From assembly GCA_030704615.1 (NCBI GenBank), contig CM060733.1:4092001-4156000 (forward strand): a stretch of 64,000 nt of DNA, written 5' to 3'. The DNA comes from Takakia lepidozioides. Lineage: Eukaryota > Streptophyta > Takakiopsida > Takakiales > Takakiaceae. The notes under the pieces are model-generated. The model saw only the letters and a program-made list of their open reading frames with translations, made no database searches and had not been told where the DNA came from. Position 1 is the stretch's first letter. Each line of letters starts with the position of its first letter. The position numbers were made by a program, and so were the translations under genes. This document shows, in pieces, positions 39,232-49,483 of this stretch.

Positions 39232-39726
39232 CTAGTCATCGCCGTAGGCACGAAACCGATAGCGAGCCTCATACTCCCCATCAAACGAGAGATGTGCCAC
39301 AAACCACTTCGGAAAGCGCACGAGATCGCCAGCATAGAAACACGCACTATCTTCACACTCGTCTGGTGTGACCCTCACAAATCCCTTAACGATGTACACC
39401 TGCTCATCCACTTGCCACTCCCATGGAAAAATGCACTTTCCACACTCCCACCTCGACCATCGAGATACTCCTAGCTCTTCTAATCTCCCTTTACTCACAT
39501 TCTTCTCGGTTTGAATACGGAACCTCTCCTCCACTGGCCTCAGTACCCGTGCGATCGGGCCTCTCAAAGCAGGCTTCCGTGCGGGAGTCACGAATTGTGG
39601 GCCTTTCAGAGCAGGAAATGCCTTACTTGTGCACCCAAATTTCCAGTTCTCTGAAACTGAGGATCCTGCAAAAGATGAAGCGGGCAGAGTAGCAGGGAGG
39701 CACTGACTATACATTCTTGCAGACAT
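39232..39726 (-). CDS. Cupin (DUF861/Cupin_3) protein, probably plastid-targeted
   Basis: Intact single-exon gene of 164 residues, starting at ATG 39724-39726 (MSARMYSQCLPATLPASSFA). The open frame extends four codons upstream only from a non-ATG codon. The N-terminal 50-60 residues are Ser/Ala/Arg-rich like a plastid transit peptide. The cupin barrel follows from about residue 85: VSRWSRWECGKCIFPWEW, then VDEQVYIVKGFVRVTPDE, and FYAGDLVRFPKWF. This is the pattern of the small plant RmlC-like cupins (Cupin_3). The classical metal-binding histidines are not evident, as in several plant members, so the activity is unknown. The upstream side holds a 49-base GA microsatellite that could lie in its 5' UTR or promoter. 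Confidence 0.85.
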   Translation of the reverse strand: MSARMYSQCLPATLPASSFAGSSVSENWKFGCTSKAFPALKGPQFVTPARKPALRGPIARVLRPVEERFRIQTEKNVSKGRLEELGVSRWSRWECGKCIFPWEWQVDEQVYIVKGFVRVTPDECEDSACFYAGDLVRFPKWFVAHLSFDGEYEARYRFRAYGDD

Positions 39727-39848
39727 CTCTCTGCGCACAAAAGATCTAGGTCTTTATCCACTGCCACACACAATGCCTTAAAGGCCCAAAATACCCAGAG
39801 TAACAGCGAACTATCTACTGGGTCTTTATGATCTAGAGAGTACAATTC

Positions 39849-39851
<3 letters not shown>

Positions 39852-39900
<49 letters not shown>
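39852..39900. repeat. GA microsatellite
   Basis: About 24 GA units with one interruption. It lies 126 bases upstream of the cupin start codon. GA/CT tracts in plant 5' regions can bind BPC/GAGA factors, so a promoter role is possible. Confidence 0.9.
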
Positions 39901-39901
<1 letters not shown>

Positions 39902-40821
39902 GGAAGAAGGTTTAAGAGTTTGCTATTAGGGTTTTTGGATGAAATGCGTAGATGTCTCATCTTTGTTCATCAGCTTCAACAGGTATTCTTCATCCGTCAG
40001 ACAATTATTCGTTTATTCGATGAATTTCGTCGTTCTGAAAGTGTAGATTTTTTTCCCGCCTTCTCCCCGTCGTCTCTCTCACGTTTGCTTCTCCTGAGCT
40101 CTTCTTCACCGCACCGTCTCTCTCGTGCAGTTGCAAATGCTAGTCTACGAGTAAGTACCTGGGTTTGTCTTCTCAAAGAGAAAGGGGCACATAGTATTCG
40201 TAGAGGAAACAGTACTTTCAGAAGAAATTATTGTTCGTAGATGACATATTCTTCTGTCGGACAAAAACAGTCTTTGTAGACGAACATGTAATCAGCCCAC
40301 GTGGCATGCTCGATAGCCAGGGTGAAGCTTGCGTAAGCTACTCTCAAATCAGCACACATTGTTGCCCCAGTGTAAATCTGGCCACATTTATGCTCACTGA
40401 CCAGGATGAAGCTCAGCTAAGCTCTTGTCAAAGACAAACCTCCTTTACGGGTAGATTGGAATCCTTTTTCTTATCATATTTATGTTAGATCCCCTCGCTA
40501 CAGATACAATGCTAGTACAGGGAGGGAGCCCGGGTAAGTTTGTTATATCGACGTCAAGTAGTGCAGATTAGTTACATTCATTAATTCTCAGCTTGTCTCG
40601 GTTGGTTTTCCTTCGGGATCCAGTAAGTCCCCCATAGACTATGCGCACTGGTTCTGATTGATCGCAATGTACTTCATGCTGAAAGTTCGGATGATTGTCT
40701 CTTCATATCCTCTTCGTTGTTTTGGACTCAACTCTTATTTTAATAGCGCTTGCCTGGAATTTCCAGCAACTCCTTGAGGAGAATATTCATGTGAGGTGCA
40801 ATATCATCAAAGGGGGTAGGT
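39901..40821. other. Region between the divergent cupin and RFC1 genes
   Basis: Probably holds the promoter and 5' UTR of RFC1 and the far upstream part of the cupin gene. No coding sequence recognised. Confidence 0.4.
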
Positions 40822-43800
40822 ATGGATATACGAAATTTTTTCGCAAAGAAAGTGGCCCCTGCCCGCTCGCGACCTGGGCCCCCAACAGCAGCCACAACAG
40901 AGAAGCGCGGAAACGGGAATGACAGTGCAGCTGAAGCGACGAGCGCCTACGAAAAGCCGTCAAAGTACTTTGGGAAGAAGCTGGCACTTCCCAAGCGCAA
41001 GGATCCTACGTCTGTTTCCGCTGCTGAGCCAGTAAGTGCCTATGTTCTCGATCAAAGTTTTAGTAATTGGCATGCTCCTTTTTAGGTGGCATGGAAGCTG
41101 TCATCTTCGTTCAGGTAGGTTTTAGAAACTGCACCCGAAGGTACGATGTACGATTTTGATGAACTGTTGGTTAAGAACTTATAGACATGCCTCATCAACT
41201 TGAAAGTGGGGTGAATTTAACTTTGTCCCACCGAGAATTATCAACTACGGATTGGGCTGATGCTGTTTCATGTCACGTGTGGTTGTCAACTCCCATGCCG
41301 AACCCAGTCTTAGTGGAACTAGAAACTCTATTTGAAACCTGTTTCATGGAGGTTCATGCAACCAGGCATCATCCACATTTGAATGTAGGTCTCAACAGAT
41401 CGGACAGTTGTTTGATTTTCTGAAATTCACTTGCAAAGAATTGGAGGCATAATCGATGGTTTGAATCCCTCCAGCTACCAGCTTTGAAGAAATCAAAATC
41501 TCTGGCGAATGGAGAAACAATTCTTGTAGTGGAGGCTGATGCCACCTCTGTGACAAATCAGCCAGATGCTGTCATCAAGAACTGCGTAGATGCATTGGGT
41601 CTCCCCAACAATGTGGACAAAGACCGACTTAATCTATCAAGAGAGTGCGATGAAGTTATGGGTCAACAGCCTGAGAAATCAGACCTCCCTAATGCTACTC
41701 CTGGGATCCCCACTGTTGTCTCCACGGAGCGTGATGATGCCACTGTAAAATGCCTATCTCTGCCCAACAATGACGCAACACGGAGTAGCAAGAACATTGT
41801 GGAGTCTCTACCGTCAGCTGCAATGGACCTATCTCTTGCACCAACTTTGGAACCCAGTCCTTTCAAACGGTTGAGAAAGCTGAGTGAATACACTGGGATT
41901 AAAGAAGTTTGCAGGAAAGGAGAAGCTCATGGGACACCTGGCAAAACTATGCAGAGGCCAGTTGTTACTTGTCAACAGCCTGAGAAATCAGGCCTCCCTA
42001 ATACTACTCCTGGGATGCCCACTGATGTGTCCACGGAGCGTGATGATGCCACTGTAAAATGCCTATCTCTGCCCAACAATGATGGCAAGAATCTTGTGGA
42101 GTCTGTACCGTCAGCTGCAATGGACTTTGTACCAACTTTGGAACCCAGTCCTTTCAATCGGTTGAAAAAGCTGAATGAGTACACAGGGATTAAAGAAGTC
42201 TGGAGGAAAGGAGAAGCTCATGTGACACCTGGCAAAATTATGCAGAGCCCACTTGTTACTTGTCAACAGCCTGAGAAATCAGGCCTCCCTAATACTACTA
42301 CTCCTGGGATCCCCTCTGATGTGTCCACTGAGCGTGCTGATGCCACTGTAAAATGCCTATCTCTGCCCAACAATGATGGCAAGAATCTTGTGGAGTCTCT
42401 ACCGTCAGCTGCAATGGACCTATCTCTTGTACCAACTTTGGAACCCAGTCCTTTCAATCGGGTGAAAAAGCTGAGTGAGTACACAGGGATTAAAGAAGTG
42501 TGCAGGAAAGGAGAAGCTCCTGGCAAAATTATGCAGAGCCCCCTTGTTACTGGTGAGTGCTGTGGAAACTGCCTAACTCCAGCCCTAAACCCACTTGATT
42601 CTTGGCTTGAGTCTGGTTCTGAAGAAATGGTATTCCAGTTTTTGCTGTTGGAAAGAGAACTAGGGGCAGGAAGGAGTCTGGTAGAGAAGGTTAAGGGAAG
42701 GAAGGTTTTTTTACTTGATTCTTATTTCAGGGGAGTGCCATCTCTAATCCAAAGGTGGTCATGAGCTGTTAGGTGTGTGCAAAATTGCTCAAATTCCCCA
42801 TGCTTTCTTGAGATCTGTTGCTTTGCTTACGACAAAAAGTGCTGACTGGGGTGCCTGGGATGTGGTGGGGATCATGAGAGCAGAGTCTCCTACAGTTCCT
42901 GGTAAAGCCAGGCTTGGCATGCTGATTCCATGCAGCAGCAACTCTCTTACACCCTTGCCCAACCATTCCGGAAAAGGTCCGGTGGTCTCTGCAGACGAGG
43001 GACACCTATGGACTTCAAAATACAGGCCTCGTTGTTCAGCGGATCTTGTGGGAAACCCCCAGCTGGTGAGGACCATTTGATTTGTTTTCCAAATCAGCAA
43101 TTTGAAGTTTAATGTAAAGCTATTCCGCCGTCTTTTGATTCAAATGACTGGTAATGGTTGCACTGGATAAAGGGGTTTCTTACCTTTGTTTGATGGATGA
43201 ACGTTAGTAATATTTGCATCGATTGATGGGTACCCTGCAATTTGCAGTCCTCAATTTACTCGCAACACTACTACGCTCAACCGTCATTGCTCACAATTCA
43301 GAGAATGCCTCCATTAAATTTGCCCGCATTAGTGTTGAAATCACAAAATCGCCTTACTATACTTGTAATGGAGACTTATTCCTTACAATTTCTGTCACAT
43401 GCAGATATCGCGCCTACGAGAATGGCTTCTTAAATGGGACAGCAACCACCTGCATGCAGCTGGTGGGGCAAGCTCCAGCAAAGGCCGGGGCAAACCTAGT
43501 GAGGATAACAGAAAGGCTGCCCTTATGAGTGGTCCCCCTGGCATAGGGAAGACAAGTTCTGCCACAATTCTGAGCCAGGAATTAGGCTATAACATTGTGG
43601 AGGTAAGATTGAAGCTCCCCATTTTTCTAAAGTTGGGTCTGAGTTCACTTCTGAGCAGGCTTGAACCCTTGTGATTAAACAACTTTTAGGATGAACAGAT
43701 GTCTCATCTGTATATACAACTACCCACTGACCTCGAGCTAAGGTGTAATCCCTGTTTGGGGATAAAAGGGCATTAGAACCTGTGCATTAGTAGTTAAATG

Positions 43801-46800
43801 TTTGCTTGAATGTGAAACACTTGCGCGAATGAGATCACGTATCAGCTAGAAGACTGCACATGAATGCAGGTGAATGCAAGTGATTCTAGGGGGAAGGCAG
43901 ACGGCGATCTGAAGCAGGGAGTGGCAGGCAGGACCAGCAACAAAATCAAGGAGCTCATAACCAACCACTGCATGGCATTTGGACAGGGAGCATCCATGTC
44001 TGCCAAGAAGATGGTGCTAATCATGGATGAGGTTGACGGCATGTCAGGGGGTGATCGTGGTGGTGTGCAAGATTTGATCAAGTCAATAAAAGCTGCAAAG
44101 ATCCCAATAATCTGTATCTGTAATGATAAATATAATCGTAAGCTTCAGTCACTGGTCAACCACTGCATGGAGCTCAACTTTCAGAAACCCACCAAGCCAC
44201 AGGTATGGTCTGTAACACGAATGTAACTGAAGTTTTTGATTTTTTCCGAGTATGTTGTAGGCTAATTGTGGCATATCTGCATGTCTCGAGTTTTTGTGAG
44301 TGTGGTACTTCAAAGTACAAGTAGTCATGTCCAGTTCTCAAGAGATAGTATTGCCGTTCTTGCAGCTGTGTTCCTGTTTCTTAATAGTAGCTGTAATCAT
44401 TACGTTGGTGACAGATCTGCCGAAGACTGATTGACATAGCCAAAAAGGAAAATCTTCAAGTTGACGAGGTGGGTTCAGTCGGGTATTTCTTTCATGTGTC
44501 CACTTCTGCTCAACATCAGAGAAGAATTGTCCATCGATCCCGTAAACATTGACCCTCTGAAGCGCAATTGATTGGGGAAAACCTGCCTTCCTAGAAATGA
44601 TCACATCCGTTGTGACCCGGGCACATGGCCGCCTGAGAAGCGGTCGTGGGTTCAAAGCCACATATGTTGGATGTGACCCATCATAAGTCACCCCAGCTAT
44701 AAAAGGGGGTCACTGGTCACCTAATGTGTGGGTACCTTGGGGCTCTAGAGTCCTTATGGGAGGTTATGGCCATCCCAACTACAGCTAGCTCCTTTCAGGG
44801 TAAAGTGACACGGTAATTCATGTTTGTTTCGGCAGGAGTCAGACATTGTTTTTTCCTTTGACCCACTAGAGAATCCCCTTCTTATAGTCAGTGAGCAGAA
44901 CTGATTGACCCTCCACAATGATCACATTTCATTGGTTTGCAATCTATGTAGTTCTCTTTCCCTCACTTTCAGGAGTAAATGCCTTAATAATCACAGGTGA
45001 TCTAATGGGCTCCATGAGAACACCACCCAGGCTCAAAGATACCATTTATAAGTTTAGACATACCTGTGGTCTGTAGATGGTAAGACGATGTGGACATTTT
45101 CTTCACTATCAGGCACTGCGACACTCTGAGCATTCTGGCATATTTTCAGCCGAGTACTGGTTATGTATTTTGCACAATGCTTATGATCTATGTGTCTTGT
45201 CCAATGGCAGAGGACTCTGGAAGCTCTACTGGACAGTGTACAGTGTGATATCCGCCTGGCGCTAAATCACATGCAGGTGAGGATAGCCTGTGAGTTGACT
45301 GAGTCTAGTGGAAGTAGTCACCACAGCGAAGACTTTGTTTCTCAAGCAATACAAGTGGTCTGAGTTTAGGATAACTTCTCGTCTCAATTATGTTCTTATA
45401 GAGGTTGCTGTCCAATGTTTCAGTTTATTGGAGCAAAGGTTCTTCCCTATGCTGACACAGTCAAGAAGGCACAAGAAAGAGCCAAGGATGTGGCCCTCAG
45501 TCCCTTCAATGCAGCTGAACGGTATGGTACATTGCAACCAGAATAGTCGTTTACCTCACAATAAGAAATAAGAAAGCGTCACGGCATATCTGAGGTTAAA
45601 GGTTCCACACTGCCATACCACATTATTTCTCCTCCATTGTGGTATTTTCCTGTGTTGGGTAACAACAACTCTTCATTTTCATGTTAATCTGAGAAATGTG
45701 GTGTCTTCCCACACTTGTACAATTAGATGGGAATTTCAAAGCTGAGGGGCATAAATAGCCTCATTCAATTGTTTGGTTTGTCTGCAGTAAAAGAAGGAGA
45801 CTGTTCTGCTTGTATTTCACATCCTGCTCCCATTGTTTGTAAACCGAAAGGAGACAAAAGGAGATAGATCTTGAACATGAGTGTGTCCATATTAGCTGAT
45901 AACCGTCCATGTTACCTTGGGCAAACTACAGATTACTGTCCGGCGCTGGCAAGGATATGTCTTTAGAGGATCGAATCAATTTGGTGTTCCAAGATGCTGA
46001 CCTTGTTCCACTACTCATCCAGGTTTGGAAATAGAAGTTGTCCATGTGATTAATTTTCTGGAGGTCAGCAGTGTTTTGAAGTCTTGATAAAGGATCTAGT
46101 CACAATGCGAGGAAAATTCCTTACAATGTAGTAAGTTTGTCAGTCTTGCATTGTCAGCTATTCAGGAGAAGGACAGAGAGGAACAAAGAAATCTATAACG
46201 ACCATAGGGGCCCAAGGAGACAAGTCAAACATTCCAGTAGAACCATAGAATCCTAAGGACAAGTGCTGCATGAAAAGAGATGGACAGGTGTGTATAGATT
46301 TGTGACAGTTGCAGCAACATGAAAAGCCCTCATGGAGGCTAATATGATGTTGGATAGCTACTACAGGAAAACTATGTGAATTACTGTCCCTTTGGAGAAA
46401 AAAGGGATGGCGTGAGAATTGAGATGGTATCCAGAGCAGCAGATACATTGTGCATAGGGGATGTGGTGAACAAGGTGGTGCGGCAACACCAGCGGTGGGA
46501 CCTCATGCCCTTAGCATGTGTGGAGTCAGCCGTGGCCTGGTAAGAATCACAACTTGTGGCTTTGTTTTTATATTTCAGCTGTGTGGCATGTAGGCAGGTA
46601 GCTTTCAGCAGTCAACTACAATCAATTACCCTGACGTCCGAGTGACAGTTGTCCATGGAACTGACTGTGTATTGCATGCAGTTCTGCAATCGTATGCGGC
46701 TCCAGAGAAACCTTCTTCCCAGTAAGATCAGCCCTTTCCTCTCCTTTCGCACTGATGTCCATATTGTGGGGTCTACATAAGTAAGTAGCAGAACTCCTGT

Positions 46801-48637
46801 CCGGAGAATCATACCATTTTGGGCTTCAGGTTTCATTGGATGGATGAGACAGTTTTTACGTCTGATACGAAATATAGAACTTTGTGTGGGCTTTGTCAAG
46901 TCAGCATGACTCACCCGGATCTGGAATTATCAACTATGCCATTTTGCAAACATCTCCTTCATTGAAAGGTTTACAGGAGTCCGGAAAGGGTTCAGTTGTG
47001 ATAGTGCAGCTTGCATACTGACCCTGTAATGGCATGCATGGCCTCTGTCCACAGAGTGAGCGGTCCTTCCTCAGATTTTCAGGCTGGCTTGGTAAAAATT
47101 CATCGGCTGGCAAGAATGTCCGGTTGCTCTCCAACACGCAATTGCATCTGCTTGTCTCTGGAAACTGTCCCACTACACGGTCCGCTTCTTCACCTCTCAC
47201 ATCTTACTCTGCTTGATACACAATGTCAAATTGAATCGCCACACTTTAGACAAGATGGCCATTGTGTGACTAAGTGTAAAGAAATGCACAGTCAAAACAC
47301 TTGTATACATGAGCTGTGTTGTTTGTAGTTCAAGTGAGCTTCCAATCATTTGATTCTTTATATATGCATGTTTACGCAAGCTCCTTCAGCTACGCTTCTA
47401 GCAAACCTCTTTGAGCAGTTTTGTTCAAAAATTTGCTTCTGAGGACAAGCTAAAGTGAAATTGTGGGTCCTACTTCATAAGTGTTATGCTTGAGTGAAGA
47501 TGCTGACTGTTATGCTTAGATTTGCCTGCGGAGTGCTAGTTGACATCATGGCCGAGTTTCACGTTGCTAATGGGAACTGGCAGAAACTCAGTACAATGAT
47601 CTGTATAATGGTATGCCCTACTTATATTATGGCATGTTTCTGCAGGACTGCATTGCGGCTGGACTACATGCCTCAATTGTGTCGAAGCCTGGTCCTCCCA
47701 CTGCGTGAAAGAGAAAAGGTGAGACCCTTTCCTTACACGTTCTGTTCTTGACACTTGGTGAGTTGTTTAGAGCTGTAGAAAGGGTAAGATCAAACTAGAA
47801 ATGCCCTAAACATAAGAGCTGCTGATGTTCCTTTGCTATGTGTGGTAGCAGGAGGGGGTGGAGCAGGTCATTGGTGTCATGGAAGAGTACTGCTTGTCAC
47901 GTGAGGACCGTGACGCCATCCTTGAAATAAGCCAGCTTAAGGTAGACGCAATTTCTGCCCCCTTCCACCCCCTCCCCCCCCCCCAAGTTGGCAGATTGGA
48001 TAGGAATGGAATGGACAGAGACAATACTGTTACAAATGTGAGGGAATAATTTCAAATGAATTGATAAGCTGCTTGGATGGAACAGGGACAAAAGGATCCA
48101 ATGGAAGGCATATCAGTGCAAGTGAAATCCACATTCACGCGGCTGCTGAACCAACGAGCAAGTGAAAGGATTGTGAAGTCCAGCATTCTGCTGGATGATA
48201 TCAAGGTCAATAAAGGGCATGGAACATCACAGATTTATGAAGCTCCTGACAATGACCTCATGGCAGGTATGCACATGCTGTTCCAAACTACTTGGTAACA
48301 ACGTGAAGTGTAGAGCTAAACCTTGTCACTGGGATACTAGGTACATATGCTCAGGTTTTCATTTGTCCTCCATAATACTGTACTCTGCTTAGTGACAAGC
48401 TGGGGTAAATGAGAGTTCCCTGACAGTCATTTCTCGATTGTCACTTCAGTGGATGAGTTAGGGGAAATCATGGAGGAGGAGCTACTTGAGGGAAAGCAAG
48501 ACGATGCCACTGTCATTCCAGGTGTCCGCTGTAAAAACTCGAACAAAACAGGTGTTGCTGGCCCAAAGTCTAAGAGAGGGCAAAGTCGTGGTGGAAGGGG
48601 ACGGGGTGCTGGAAGAGGAGGAAAATCCAAGGTGTAA
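40822..48637 (+). CDS. RFC1: Replication factor C subunit 1 (clamp-loader large subunit)
   Basis: Large subunit of the RFC complex, which loads PCNA at primer ends. My 15-exon model is phase-consistent and gives 1,039 residues: 40822-41031, 41475-42552, 42896-43065, 43405-43602, 43870-44202, 44415-44468, 45211-45276, 45424-45521, 45932-46022, 46367-46531, 47055-47179, 47646-47718, 47852-47941, 48086-48266, 48450-48637. The N-terminus MDIRNFF looks like a PCNA-interacting box. AAA+ motifs are Walker A GPPGIGKT (residues 529-536) and Walker B with DEVD (605-608), plus VNASDSRGKADG. The RFC1-specific C-terminal region follows (FSGWLGKNSSAGKN, TALRLDYMPQL), and the end is RG-rich (RGQSRGGRGRGAGRGG). 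Exon 2 holds three tandem repeats of about 97 residues and no BRCT domain is visible. The exon 10 donor is weak (GTGGCC); the better site at 46540 would break the frame. Confidence 0.85.
41664..42552 (+). repeat. Three in-frame tandem repeats inside RFC1 exon 2
   Basis: Units begin CAACAGCCTGAGAAATCAG at 41664, 41973 and 42264, with periods of 309 and 291 bases (both multiples of three). Each encodes the order QQPEKS, DDATVKCLSLPNN (ADATVKCLSLPNN in unit 3), PSAAMD, LEPSPF and EYTGIKEV. The high nucleotide identity points to recent duplication. Confidence 0.9.
44585..44830. repeat. Possible tRNA-derived SINE-like insert in RFC1 intron 6
   Basis: The string GTGGGTTCAAAGCCAC near 44645 fits a pol III B-box (GGTTCRANNCC), and a GGCACATGGCCG segment lies about 30 bases upstream. 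No clear A-box, poly(A) tail or target duplication could be confirmed. Confidence 0.25.
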
Positions 48638-49483
48638 ATTTGTATGATTTCAAGACCTCCATGTTGCAACAAACTAAATGCTCTGGTCAATCTTACCTGC
48701 TGAAGCTGCAAGGTAATGTTGCTCGATCTGGCTGAGAGATGTATGAGAGCAAGACGACCTTATGCTTCAAACCTGCAGCCAGAGACAGCATAGACCCCTT
48801 AAAGGTAACTGGGAAAGTCAGTATGGACTCGCAAACGATCCCCAGCGGATGAGGGTTCCTTTTTGTGTAATCGCTTTTACTCGCCTCAGTAAGACACGTA
48901 GTGTGGCATTCGGTGATTACAGACACAGCCAGAGAGGGACTCCAGGAAATTTCCTTCCCAATCATTTGAAGTGATAAGATCCTCCACCACTTTTAACTTG
49001 ACTTTCCAGCGGCATTGTACCAGTTGCAGTTCTCTACCTGGTTTGTGATCCTGTTATGTGAAAGGAGATTGTTCTTGAATAAAAGCAGTTTCATTATCAA
49101 AAAATTCAACACGTGGATATAGCACACCGAGCCCAACCTGTCATGTGTGAAGTTCATCTCACTAAGCTCTCAGGCTGACTCAGTTGATTCTTTGTGCTGA
49201 ATACAATTGAATCCAGCACCCCGACATTGAGAAGCTTCTATTTAATGATGGCTGCAAAACTGGGCTAAGAGGTCTAGCCTTCTTGAATCAATTGGAAACC
49301 TCCTAGTTAGTTGGTACAAAACTTTAAATACCCACAATTTCACAAGCTTTTCTTCTTGTTATTGGCTCCCTGCAATCTGCAGTGAGATTTTCTCCATTTC
49401 ACCGGTATTTGTGTTCATCACCACCAGCAGCTCTTATCACATTGCAGTACTAACTGTGTCGCTCAAAATAGTTCCCTTCACCT
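48638..49483. other. 3' region of RFC1
   Basis: RFC1 3' UTR followed by intergenic DNA. A canonical AATAAA polyadenylation signal is at 49078-49083, 441 bases after the RFC1 stop. No other gene seen. Confidence 0.45.

Noticed and set aside
41663-42526. Three similar minus-strand frames
   Set aside because: They are antisense readings of the three RFC1 exon 2 repeats.
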